Shown: piece after piece, positions 1 to 7,040 of the stretch
How positions within the stretch are numbered: position 1 is the stretch's first letter
Layout: each line of letters starts with the position of its first letter
Assembly (NCBI GenBank): GCA_034004605.1
Contig: JAVEWJ010000001.1
Location: forward strand, 434,001-498,000
Length of the DNA stretch: 64,000 bases
Source of the DNA: JAVEWJ01 sp034004605
GTDB taxonomy: Bacteria; Patescibacteriota; Gracilibacteria; UBA1369; LOWO2-01-FULL-3
Reading direction: 5' to 3'
The notes under the pieces: generated by a model
Told to the model about the DNA's origin: nothing
The model's input: only the letters and a program-made list of their open reading frames with translations
Database searches by the model: none
Translations under genes and position numbers: made by a program

Positions 1-206
1 AAGTACTCAAAGGTGTCTTTTTCATTTTTTACTTTCAAGCTACCAAAATCAAATAGACCAATAAAATCTTTTTCACCATTATGTCTTAAAACTCTTTCTG
101 ACTCCTTTTTCCAAAAATTATTACCAATAAAAAGAGCCTTTTTTTGATTAGCTATGAAGTGTGATATGAATTTAGTTGTAATAGACTGCATATTTTGAGG
201 GCTCAT
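1..206 (-). CDS. Truncated protein of unknown function (N-terminal part only)
   Basis: A minus-strand reading frame opens with ATG at 206 and runs without a stop through the left edge, so only the first 68 residues are visible. In-frame TGA and TAA codons lie directly upstream, so the gene cannot start further back. The peptide begins MSPQNMQSITTKF and continues with basic and aromatic residues (ALFIGNNFWKKE, then FIGLFDFGSL). I do not recognise a family. It lies 58 bases beyond the terminator that closes the serS unit and would need its own promoter. No clear Shine-Dalgarno site is seen. Real coding is likely but not certain. Confidence 0.45.
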   Translation of the reverse strand, partial: MSPQNMQSITTKFISHFIANQKKALFIGNNFWKKESERVLRHNGEKDFIGLFDFGSLKVKNEKDTFEY

Positions 207-261
207 TCAACCAATTTAATGTATAGGTTTGATTGTATGGTACTACTTTGAATTTCCCCTG

Positions 262-429
262 TCAAAAAGAGTGTTCTGTCGATAGGCGGAACACTCTTAA
301 AATCCCTTCATAAATTAAATCTGTTCCAGAGCGGGGCGAGCCGCCGATGAGGTAGAGAATGGGAGGAATTTTTTTAGAATACTTTTTGGGGTATGTTGGA
401 ATGATAGTTTTTTCAGGTGGGTAGTAATA
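262..429 (-). pseudogene. Possible remnant with a sulfotransferase-like P-loop motif
   Basis: Between an in-frame TAG at 430-432 and a TGA at 262-264 the minus strand is open for 55 codons but has no ATG, GTG or TTG start. The peptide contains LIGGSPRSGTDLIYEG, close to the 5'-phosphosulfate-binding loop GxPRSGT of sulfotransferases. The frame ends inside the serS terminator. It could be the decayed end of a gene or a chance match. Nothing else of a sulfotransferase is visible. Confidence 0.2.
264..298 (-). terminator. Intrinsic terminator of the serS transcript
   Basis: Inverted repeat AAGAGTGTTC (267-276) / GAACACTCTT (289-298), a 10-bp stem with a 12-base loop. Read on the minus strand it is followed by a run of T. 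It is the first such structure downstream of serS. Confidence 0.75.
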
Positions 430-527
430 CTAACCACTTGACTGTTTTTTTGTTTGCATGGAAAAGTCGGGATTTCCGATTTTTCTGTTTTTCGATACAG
501 TGTGCTCCGCTTCGCTTCGCCCAGTTT

Positions 528-1802
528 TTACTGCTTCTTCTCGATTTTGCTCACTCCGCCCATGTAAGGCCGAAGGACTTCTGGGATTGTTACGGTGCCG
601 TCTTCGTTTTGGTAGTTTTCGAGGATGGCGACGATGGCTCGTGGAAGGGCGATGGCGGTGCCGTTTAGGGTGTGAACATAGGCTTTGCCTCCGTTTTCAT
701 CTTTGAAGCGCATTTTGCCGCGTCGGGCTTGGAAGTCTGTGCAGTTTGAGCAGGATGTGACTTCTCTGTATTTTTCTTGTGTTGGGATCCAGGCTTCGAG
801 ATCGTATTTTTTGGCTGCGGGTACTCCCATGTCTCCGGTACACATCAAGATTTTTTGGTAGGGGAGGCCAAGGTCACTGAAGATTTCTTCTTCCACGCTC
901 ACCATGAATTCGTGTTCTTCTTCGGATTTTTCAGGGTTTGTAAACGAGAACATTTCCACTTTGTTGAACTGATGAACACGGATTATTCCTGCTGTGTCTT
1001 TGCCGTATGAGCCGGCTTCTCGTCTGAAACAAGGCGAAAAACCGCAATATCTTTTCGGTAAATCGTAGTCGTTTAAAATTTCATCATAATGCAACATTGC
1101 GAGAGGTACTTCGGATGTGCCGATCAAATAGAGCTTGTCTTCGTCCGCGTTTACTTCGTAGATTTCGTTTTTATCCGCAGGGAAAAAGCCCGTGGCGTAC
1201 ATTGCAGGTTCTTTCACTAAAACCGGTGGAACTACCGCGCAGAAACCTTTTGAAGCGAGTTTTTGCATCACAAATTGAATGAGGGCGAGTTCGAGAAGCG
1301 CGCCTTCGTTTTTTAAATAATAGAATCTTGCGCCGGACATTCTTGCGGCTCTGTCGAGGTCGATAATATCAAGCTCTTTGCCAAGTGTGATGTGGTCCTT
1401 TGGTGTAAATGAAAATGATTTCGGTTCGCTGAATTTTTTCACGATTTGATTTTCGGATTCGTCTTTTCCAACTGGGGTGGAATCAAGTGTTGGGTTTGGA
1501 ACTTTTGATGCAAGGGCGTCGATTTCAGCTTCGAGTGGTGCGATTTTTTCTTCGAGGGCTTTGGATTTTTCTTTAAGTGCGCTCATTTCTTTGAGAAGGG
1601 TCGCTTTTTCTTCGGGGCTTGCCTTCGCAATATTTTGAGATGAACTGTTTTGAGTGGCTTTGATTTGTTCGATTTCACGGTTTATAACTTTCCATTCTTC
1701 GTAAAGGCTCACGATTTTGTCCACATCGCAGGGAATGTTTTTATTTTTTGCCCCTGTTTTCACTCTTTCGGGATTCTCAATGATGAATTTTATATCTTGC
1801 AT
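528..1802 (-). CDS. serS: Seryl-tRNA synthetase
   Basis: Class II aminoacyl-tRNA synthetase that charges tRNA-Ser, and tRNA-Sec where present, in the cytosol. The 424-residue protein has the N-terminal antiparallel coiled-coil arm (about residues 25-100, rich in Glu, Lys and Ala). The catalytic core shows the serine-binding segment LIGTSEVPLAML, motif 2 (FRREAGSYGKDTAGIIRVHQF) and motif 3 (TLNGTAIALPRAIVAILENY). The length is normal. I chose ATG at 1802 (MQDIKFI) rather than the longer frame from 1862, because the extra 20 codons read through the efp terminator at 1837-1865. The gene sits downstream of efp but behind that terminator, so it may have its own promoter. Confidence 0.97.
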   Translation of the reverse strand: MQDIKFIIENPERVKTGAKNKNIPCDVDKIVSLYEEWKVINREIEQIKATQNSSSQNIAKASPEEKATLLKEMSALKEKSKALEEKIAPLEAEIDALASKVPNPTLDSTPVGKDESENQIVKKFSEPKSFSFTPKDHITLGKELDIIDLDRAARMSGARFYYLKNEGALLELALIQFVMQKLASKGFCAVVPPVLVKEPAMYATGFFPADKNEIYEVNADEDKLYLIGTSEVPLAMLHYDEILNDYDLPKRYCGFSPCFRREAGSYGKDTAGIIRVHQFNKVEMFSFTNPEKSEEEHEFMVSVEEEIFSDLGLPYQKILMCTGDMGVPAAKKYDLEAWIPTQEKYREVTSCSNCTDFQARRGKMRFKDENGGKAYVHTLNGTAIALPRAIVAILENYQNEDGTVTIPEVLRPYMGGVSKIEKKQ

Positions 1803-1836
1803 GGTTTTAATTTTTAATTTTGGAATTTTAAGCGTG

Positions 1837-1865
1837 AAAAAATGCACCTTTGGCGGGTGCATTTT
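1837..1865 (-). terminator. Intrinsic terminator between efp and serS
   Basis: Stem AAAATGCACC (1839-1848) / GGTGCATTTT (1856-1865) followed on the minus strand by six T. It lies just after the efp stop and just before the serS start, and so decides the serS start codon. Confidence 0.8.
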
Positions 1866-1870
1866 CGTTT

Positions 1871-2431
1871 TTAGTTTGCTTTTGATACATACGAACCGTC
1901 TTCCGTGTTTACCTTCACCATGTCTCCTTCTTTGATGAAGAGTGGCGCTTTGATCATAACTCCGTTTTCGAGCTTTACATCTTTCGTACCACCTGTGGCG
2001 GTATCTCCTTTGAGTCCCGGAGGTGATTCGATAACTCTAAAGTCCATTTTTGGCGGAAGTTGGACTCCTATGGGTGTGCCTTCTATATATGTGGCGTAAA
2101 GTTCAGTGTTTTCAAGAAGCCATTTTCCGTCATTTCCAAGTACTTCTTCCGAAAGTTGAAATTGTTCGAATGAATCGTTGTTCATAAAATTGTAGCCTTC
2201 GTGGTCTTTGTATAGAAATTGGCATTTTTGCATTTGAACATTTACAAGCTCTACCGCTTCACCTGACTTGAATGTGTTTTCGACGACTTGTCCGGTTTTC
2301 ATGTTTTTAAGTTTGCATCTCGTGAATGCGGAGCCTTTTCCGGGGTTTACAAATTGTGCTTCAGTGATGATCCATGTGCCATTTTTGAAGTTTATGGCTT
2401 GACCTTTTCTTATTGTGGTCGTTGTTTCCAT
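1871..2431 (-). CDS. efp: Translation elongation factor P
   Basis: EF-P binds ribosomes stalled at polyproline and promotes peptide-bond formation. The 186-residue protein has the KOW-like N-terminal domain followed by two OB-type domains (about 65-125 and 130-186). The tip loop reads NPGKGSAF, with Lys-32 at the position that is beta-lysylated in E. coli (Lys-34). The adjacent upstream gene encodes an EpmA-type ligase whose stop is 10 bases before this start, so the two form an operon. This suggests that Lys-32 is modified. A downstream terminator closes the transcript before serS. Confidence 0.96.
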   Translation of the reverse strand: METTTTIRKGQAINFKNGTWIITEAQFVNPGKGSAFTRCKLKNMKTGQVVENTFKSGEAVELVNVQMQKCQFLYKDHEGYNFMNNDSFEQFQLSEEVLGNDGKWLLENTELYATYIEGTPIGVQLPPKMDFRVIESPPGLKGDTATGGTKDVKLENGVMIKAPLFIKEGDMVKVNTEDGSYVSKAN

Positions 2432-2441
2432 GATATGTGAG

Positions 2442-3482
2442 TTAGTTTTTTAATATATGATTTATGGGGAATAGAAGGAGATCTTCGATTGATTTTGTGT
2501 CGGTGAGTAGCATTATTAAACGATCAACACCTAGTGCTATTCCTGAGCATGGTTTCTTAATGGATTTTAGACTGTTTAAAAATTCTTCGTCAATATCAAA
2601 TATGGTTTTTTTAAGAGATTTTCTTTGATTTTGTTCATCGATGAGGCGTGTGCGTTGCTCTTCTTCGTCGATGAGTTCGGAATAGGCGTTTGCAAGTTCC
2701 ATGCCACCGATGTAAAGCTCGAAACGTTCTGCAAAAAAGGGATTTGTGTCGGACTTTTTTGCAAGTGCGGCTTGAGAGGCGGGATAGTCGTAAACGAAAA
2801 TCGGTTTTGTTTTTCCAAGGTGTGGCTCGATTTCGTTCATGAAAATCGTGAAAAAAATGTCGTCCCAGGTGTGGCAGGAGGCTATGGGAAGGTCTAGGGC
2901 GAGAGCTTTTTCTTTGAGGCTTTCGTAGGATTTGTGTTCGTTTAGATCGATTGCGGTATATTCAATGAAGAGTTCGTTCACGGTTTTTCGGGGAAAAGGG
3001 TGAACGAGGTCGATTTTTTTGTCTTGATAAACGAGTTCGGGGGAGCGCCGCGTGAGGTGGGCGATTAGATTTTCACAGTCGCTCATCATTTCGGTGTAAT
3101 CGCTGTCGTAGCGGTACCATTCGAGCATTGTGAACTCGGGATTGTGCGTGTCGCCGTCGAATTCACCGTTTCTAAAAACTTTGCCCATGTTGTAGATTTT
3201 TCCAAATTCCGGATCTTTTTCTGTGCGAGCGAGGAGCTTTTTCATTTGAAGCTCGGGGGAGTGGTTTAGGTATAGGGACTTTGGTGTTTGGTTTTCGAGC
3301 GTGGATGGCATTTCGAGTGTGGTTTCGAAAACTTCCAGGTGCGGCTCCATGCCGGGGATTTTTACCATTATTGGGGTTTCGACTTCGAGAAAGCCTTGGG
3401 AATCAAAAAAAGTGCGGATTTGGGATTTAATTTGGGAGGATTTTTTTGCGAGTATTGATGCGTTTTGGTTTGTGTAGGTCAT
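2442..3482 (-). CDS. epmA: EF-P lysine ligase, EpmA/GenX type (LysRS catalytic-core paralogue)
   Basis: Class II lysyl-tRNA-synthetase-like protein without the N-terminal anticodon-binding OB domain: the 346 residues start directly with the catalytic core. Visible motifs are FLEVETPIM (motif 1 region), LYLNHSPELQMKKLL, VFRNGEFDGDTHNPEFTML (motif 2) and GIALGVDRLIMLL (motif 3). In enterobacteria this enzyme (EpmA, PoxA, GenX) attaches (R)-beta-lysine to EF-P using ATP. Immediate linkage to efp supports the same role. The aminomutase EpmB, which makes beta-lysine, is not in this window, so the substrate here could be plain lysine. That is inference. Confidence 0.88.
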   Translation of the reverse strand: MTYTNQNASILAKKSSQIKSQIRTFFDSQGFLEVETPIMVKIPGMEPHLEVFETTLEMPSTLENQTPKSLYLNHSPELQMKKLLARTEKDPEFGKIYNMGKVFRNGEFDGDTHNPEFTMLEWYRYDSDYTEMMSDCENLIAHLTRRSPELVYQDKKIDLVHPFPRKTVNELFIEYTAIDLNEHKSYESLKEKALALDLPIASCHTWDDIFFTIFMNEIEPHLGKTKPIFVYDYPASQAALAKKSDTNPFFAERFELYIGGMELANAYSELIDEEEQRTRLIDEQNQRKSLKKTIFDIDEEFLNSLKSIKKPCSGIALGVDRLIMLLTDTKSIEDLLLFPINHILKN

Positions 3483-3644
3483 CGTTGAATAATAATATCG
3501 GGCGGTATTTTAAGCGTTTTTTTGGAAAAATGAAAGGGGCTGTGGTAATAAAAAAGCCTTTGTGAAAGAGTATATTGTGTTTTTTGTGTGGAAGGTAATA
3601 GGGATTTATTTGTAAAAATGATTATATTTCTCTTAATTGTGAGA

Positions 3645-3675
3645 AAAACAAAAAGCCCAATTGAGTGGGCTTTTT
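3645..3675 (-). terminator. Intrinsic terminator after small secreted protein gene
   Basis: Stem AAAAAGCCCA (3650-3659) / TGGGCTTTTT (3666-3675) with a 6-base loop and T-rich tail on the minus strand. It lies 15 bases beyond the stop of the 3691-4080 gene. Confidence 0.8.
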
Positions 3676-3690
3676 GTGAAATTTTAAATA

Positions 3691-4080
3691 TTATTTTGAA
3701 TTTGTCATTATTTCATCGAAAATTTCTCTTTCTATTTCCAATTGTGTTTTTGGAACTTTTTTCAATGGTGCCTGATTTTCTGTATTGGGTGTTATTGTTC
3801 CTGTTTTCATTATTTCATCGAAAATTTCTTTTTCTATTTTTGATAGTCTTGGATCTCTTGTTTCTTCGAGAGTTATTGCAGGTAGAGTTGTTTCTATTGC
3901 CATTATTTCTCGGAAAAGTCGCATTTGGAATTTTCGTAAATGTTGCTCTATCAGGTGATTTGTTGATAGTAAGTTTTCAACTCTTTCTTCTATTCTTTCA
4001 GGGGTTGACGGGTTTTGGTCTGCTTGGGGTGATAGTGCAAGTGCGCTTAAGAATGCAAATGTTGTTAATGACTTTTTCAT
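3691..4080 (-). CDS. Small secreted protein with a repeated IFDEIM motif
   Basis: 129 residues. The first about 20 (MKKSLTTFAFLSALALSPQA) look like a Sec signal peptide with a cleavage site near SPQA-D. The mature part carries three related helical motifs, MRLFREIM, EKEIFDEIM and EREIFDEIM, separated by Thr/Pro-rich linkers. I do not recognise a family. It has its own promoter (4108-4137) and terminator (3645-3675), so it is monocistronic. A long opposite-strand frame over the same bases is a shadow of this gene. Confidence 0.72.
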   Translation of the reverse strand: MKKSLTTFAFLSALALSPQADQNPSTPERIEERVENLLSTNHLIEQHLRKFQMRLFREIMAIETTLPAITLEETRDPRLSKIEKEIFDEIMKTGTITPNTENQAPLKKVPKTQLEIEREIFDEIMTNSK

Positions 4081-4107
4081 TTTTAAGGGTTATTTTTAAA
4101 GAATCTC

Positions 4108-4137
4108 AGTTTACGATATAATTCCTTTTTTTGTCAA
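4108..4137 (-). promoter_or_regulatory. Sigma-70-type promoter for the 3691-4080 gene
   Basis: TTGACA (4132-4137) and TAAACT (4108-4113) on the minus strand with an 18-base spacer, about 30 bases upstream of the ATG. Confidence 0.6.
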
Positions 4138-4308
4138 GTATTGTTTTTATTTTTTCTTTTCAAGTCCCTGGCGTGTTTAAAGGGGTGTTCGTTTATAAAG
4201 ATGGTTATAGTTGATTTATTAAAATTAGTCTTAAAACAACAATTGCTTTGTTTTAAAAAATTGAATAGTTGGGACTGTTTGGAAATGAAATTTGTGATAA
4301 TAATAAAC

Positions 4309-4341
4309 AAAGCCCTCTGTTGGACTTAATTCGAGGGCTTT
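4309..4341 (-). terminator. Intrinsic terminator of trpB
   Basis: Stem AAAGCCCTC (4309-4317) / GAGGGCTTT (4333-4341), 22 bases after the trpB stop, followed on the minus strand by a T-rich stretch. Confidence 0.7.
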
Positions 4342-4362
4342 AGTTTAGTTTTAGATAGATTT

Positions 4363-5559
4363 TTAGTTTTTTTTGTTTTCGATATAATCAATATCTTTAT
4401 CTCCGCGACCTGATAAGTTTACGATTATTATTTTTTCTTTTGATAGGGTTTTCGCGACTTTGATGGCGTAAGCGATTGCGTGTGAACTTTCTAATGCAGG
4501 GATTATTCCTTCGGTTTTGCTTAATAGGTAAAAAGCTTCGAGTGCTTCTTTGTCGTTTATATATACATATTTCACTCTTTCGATGTCTTTAAATAATGAA
4601 TGTTCTGGTCCTATTCCTGGATAATCTAATCCGGAAGCAATTGAATGAACATTTTGAGGTTTTCCGTTTTTGTCTTGAAGTAAATATGTAAACATTCCGT
4701 GTAAAGTGCCGGGTGAACCTAGAGTGAGGGTTGCTGCATGTTCTCCCGGTTTGAAACTTTTTCCGGCTGGTTCTACTCCGATCATTTCTACTTTTTCGTT
4801 TAAAAATTCACTGAATAAACCCATTGCGTTTGAGCCACCTCCGACACAGGCTATGAGAAAATCGGGGAGTCGATTTTCTTTTTCAATGATTTGCTTTCGT
4901 GCTTCTTTTCCGATAATTGATTGAAAATCTCTAACCATCATTGGGTATGGGTGTGGGCCGACTACTGAACCTATTCCAAAAAATATGTTTTCGGGATCGT
5001 TCATAAATGTGGTGAATGCACTGTCTACTGCGTCTTTTAAACATTTTCCTCCGCTTTCAACGCTTACTACTTTTGCTCCGAGTAGTTTCATTTTTGCAAC
5101 ATTTGATTGTTGTTTTTTTATGTCTATCGCTCCCATGTGAATTTCACATTCAAGTCCGACTAGGGATGCAGCTGTTGCTAAGGCTACTCCGTGTTGGCCT
5201 GCGCCTGTTTCTGCAAGGAGTTTTTTCTTTCCCATTTTTTTTGCGAGAAGTGCTTCGCCAATAGTGTGATTTATTTTGTGTGCACCTGTGTGATTTAAGT
5301 CTTCTCGTTTTAAATATATTTTGGCTCCGCCGATTTTTTCAGTGAGATTTTTTGCGAAATATAATGGAGAGGGGCGGCCGACGAAGTCTTTTAGGAGAGT
5401 TTTGTATTCATTCTGAAAATCTTTGTCCGTTTTTGATTTTTCGTATGTTTCCGCAATTTCGTTTAGAATGATTTTTAATTTTTCTGGTACGAATTGTCCG
5501 CCAAATTTTCCAAAGAATCCTCCGTTGTCGGGTAGATTTTTTAAGTTTAAATTTTTCAT
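4363..5559 (-). CDS. trpB: Tryptophan synthase beta chain
   Basis: PLP enzyme that condenses indole and serine to tryptophan. The 398 residues show the N-terminal GGFFGKFGGQFVPE segment, the PLP lysine in HTGAHKINH (Lys about 95), the substrate loop ETGAGQHG, the phosphate loop GGGSNAMG and the C-terminal LSGRGDKD. No trpA or other trp gene lies nearby, so the enzyme probably salvages free indole. That fits the reduced biosynthesis of these bacteria, but is inference. Upstream sit a Trp-Trp leader peptide, an attenuator and a second small frame ending 9 bases before this start. No good Shine-Dalgarno site precedes the ATG, so coupling to that frame is possible. Confidence 0.97.
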   Translation of the reverse strand: MKNLNLKNLPDNGGFFGKFGGQFVPEKLKIILNEIAETYEKSKTDKDFQNEYKTLLKDFVGRPSPLYFAKNLTEKIGGAKIYLKREDLNHTGAHKINHTIGEALLAKKMGKKKLLAETGAGQHGVALATAASLVGLECEIHMGAIDIKKQQSNVAKMKLLGAKVVSVESGGKCLKDAVDSAFTTFMNDPENIFFGIGSVVGPHPYPMMVRDFQSIIGKEARKQIIEKENRLPDFLIACVGGGSNAMGLFSEFLNEKVEMIGVEPAGKSFKPGEHAATLTLGSPGTLHGMFTYLLQDKNGKPQNVHSIASGLDYPGIGPEHSLFKDIERVKYVYINDKEALEAFYLLSKTEGIIPALESSHAIAYAIKVAKTLSKEKIIIVNLSGRGDKDIDYIENKKN

Positions 5560-5568
5560 TGTTTTAGG

Positions 5569-5655
5569 TTAAAAAAAATTAATAAATAGTTTGAACGACT
5601 GGATCGGGTGCCAATAAAAGGTGGCTTTACCTTTAAATATGTTTTTTTTCTTCAT
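5569..5655 (-). CDS. Putative 28-residue upstream peptide of trpB
   Basis: An ATG-started frame on the minus strand, MKKKNIFKGKATFYWHPIQS and eight more residues, ends at TAA 9 bases before the trpB ATG. It contains Phe-Tyr-Trp-His-Pro in a row. It lies after the attenuator terminator, so it would be translated only on read-through transcripts. It could couple translation to trpB or act as a second aromatic-amino-acid sensor. No Shine-Dalgarno site is clear, and it may be chance. Confidence 0.35.
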   Translation of the reverse strand: MKKKNIFKGKATFYWHPIQSFKLFINFF

Positions 5656-5669
5656 AATTTTTTTACATT

Positions 5670-5738
5670 AAAAAAAACGCCATTTTTTATAGGCGGGGGA
5701 TTTGTTTATTTTAATAAAAAGCAAAAACTACCGCCTAT
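5670..5738 (-). promoter_or_regulatory. trp attenuator: antiterminator and terminator
   Basis: In transcript order on the minus strand: segment A, ATAGGCGG (5731-5738), which overlaps the last codons of the Trp-Trp leader; segment B, CCGCCTAT (5689-5696); segment C, GGCG (5678-5681), followed by eight U (5670-5677). B pairs perfectly with A over 8 bp (antiterminator). Alternatively its CGCC pairs with C to give a short G/C stem plus U run (terminator). The two are mutually exclusive, as in classical trp attenuation. The terminator stem is short (4 bp), which is the main weakness. Confidence 0.65.
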
Positions 5739-5787
5739 GAGAGGTGGTCCACCAAGTTAGATTTGTTTGTGTTTTGTTTTTTTGCAT
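5728..5787 (-). CDS. trpL: trp leader peptide (19 residues, tandem Trp codons)
   Basis: ATG at 5787, TAG at 5728-5730, peptide MQKNKTQTNLTWWTTSHRR. The tandem TGG codons followed by Thr-Thr-Ser resemble the end of enterobacterial TrpL (WWRTS). The first base of antiterminator segment A is 16 nt after the first TGG. A ribosome stalled on Trp codons would leave segment A free, and one reaching the stop would mask it. The predicted transcription start falls at or next to the ATG, so the leader may be read from a leaderless mRNA. A longer same-frame ORF exists upstream but lies before the promoter. Confidence 0.65.
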   Translation of the reverse strand: MQKNKTQTNLTWWTTSHRR

Positions 5788-5793
5788 TTTTGA

Positions 5794-5823
5794 ATGGTAA
5801 ATGTTTTGGGGAGTGAAAGTCAA
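5794..5823 (-). promoter_or_regulatory. Promoter of the trp leader and trpB
   Basis: TTGACT (5818-5823) and TACCAT (5794-5799) on the minus strand with an 18-base spacer, between the fic stop and the leader peptide. The predicted start point is about 5787. Confidence 0.5.
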
Positions 5824-5942
5824 TGATGAATTTTTTTTGTTCATTATTTTCAGAAACGATTGTTGAAATCCTTGATTTGAGTTCGAATCTACTAAAAATT
5901 GTCGATATACAGATATTGGACAGGGGAAAATTGTAACCTTTT

Positions 5943-6824
5943 CTAAAGCCCGATTTTCCAAATTCCTTTTTCCATGAAGGCTTCGATGGTTTGGCGGTTG
6001 GCTTTGTTTAAGAGATTTGAATGGGAAATTTTGCTTTGTTTTGAGTACTCGGAAAGTGTGAGGATTTTTTTGTGTTCAAGATAGGCGAGTCTCTTGTGGT
6101 AGCTCATTGTAAGGGCTTTTCCGATTAGAAGTTCCATGATTTCGGTTTTGTCTTTTTCATCGAATTCTTTGAATGCTTCGTAATATTTTTCACGATCTAT
6201 AAATTTGATATTGATCGGGACAAAGCCTTCTCTTAACAGAATGTAATTGTTTAGTACGCGGCCGATTCGTCCATTTCCGTCTAAAAATGGGTGGATGTGT
6301 TCGAAAGTGAGGTGAAAACGGGCCAATTTTTTTATTATGTTTTCGTTTATTGAGGCATTGTAGTGAATAAGCATATTTTCGAGGAGGTTTTTCACTTCTT
6401 TGGGGTTTGGGGCGATGTATGTTCCGACTCGGACAAATTCATTTTTTTCTCTGAATCTGCCTGCAATTTCATCATTGATATTTGACATTAGCATCCTGTG
6501 GAGAAGGAGAATAGACTCAAGAGTGAGTTCTTTTTCTTTTGATAGGGTTTCAATGTAGCTAACAACTCTTGCGAGGTTTTTTGTTTCGAAAAGTTCTCTT
6601 TCGGTGATGAATCTATCGAGGTCTATTTGAAGGAGGATTTTTTCGGTTTCGGAAAGTGAAAGTGTGCTGTTTTCGATTGCGTTTGAGTTGTAGACTTGTT
6701 CTGGAATTTCGGCTTCGGAAATGAGAGAAAGGACTCCTTCGTTGTCTTGCTTTGATTTAAGGTAGCGTTCTCGAAGTGTCGTGATTTGGCTATATATTGC
6801 GTGTGTTTTTGCCATGTGATTCAT
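5943..6824 (-). CDS. Fic family AMP-transferase with inhibitory helix and C-terminal winged helix
   Basis: Fic proteins transfer AMP or related groups from nucleotides to target hydroxyls. The 293 residues carry the core motif HPFLDGNGRIGR (His-178, catalytic; 178-189). An N-terminal class II inhibitory motif S47-x-x-x-E51-N52 (SNAIEN) precedes it, and Glu-51 is expected to block the nucleotide. The C-terminal about 60 residues look like a winged helix (LSEYSKQSKISHSNLLNKANRQTIEAF). The start could be 6824 or the second ATG at 6815. A consensus promoter with two operator-like inverted repeats lies upstream, suggesting autorepression through the winged helix. No antitoxin gene is adjacent, in keeping with the built-in inhibitory motif. 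Confidence 0.9.
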   Translation of the reverse strand: MNHMAKTHAIYSQITTLRERYLKSKQDNEGVLSLISEAEIPEQVYNSNAIENSTLSLSETEKILLQIDLDRFITERELFETKNLARVVSYIETLSKEKELTLESILLLHRMLMSNINDEIAGRFREKNEFVRVGTYIAPNPKEVKNLLENMLIHYNASINENIIKKLARFHLTFEHIHPFLDGNGRIGRVLNNYILLREGFVPINIKFIDREKYYEAFKEFDEKDKTEIMELLIGKALTMSYHKRLAYLEHKKILTLSEYSKQSKISHSNLLNKANRQTIEAFMEKGIWKIGL

Positions 6825-6838
6825 TGGTTTATGGGTTA

Positions 6839-6930
6839 ATTATATCGTTTTTTCACGGTTTTTGCAAGATAAGCGTGAATTTTATGCTGTTTTTGTTGTT
6901 TGTTCACGGTTATTGTCTGAAAAGCGTAAA
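6839..6930 (-). promoter_or_regulatory. fic promoter with two operator-like inverted repeats
   Basis: Minus-strand promoter TTGCAA (6862-6867), 17-base spacer, TATAAT (6839-6844). Two 28-bp elements of the same design, TTCACG-N16-CGTGAA (6852-6879) and TTCACG-N16-CGTAAA (6903-6930), are 51 bp apart, about five helical turns. They share extra conserved bases between the arms. The proximal one covers the -35 box, a position expected for a repressor. Confidence 0.6.
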
Positions 6931-6993
6931 TAGCTTTTCAGTCTTCTATTATTATAAAGGTTGAAGATTAAAAAATTATTAAATAGTTGTTTG

Positions 6994-7022
6994 TTGATTT
7001 TTTGGCTTATGGATGGTAGAAT
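6994..7022 (+). promoter_or_regulatory. Promoter of the 7041 gene
   Basis: TTGATT (6994-6999), 17-base spacer, TAGAAT (7017-7022), about 18 bases before the ATG at 7041. Confidence 0.6.
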
Positions 7023-7040
7023 ATATAGATAATTACTTTT

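Noticed and set aside
3588..4121. 177-codon plus-strand frame
   Set aside because: It is a hydrophobic shadow opposite the minus-strand secreted-protein gene at 3691-4080, which has a signal peptide, promoter and terminator.
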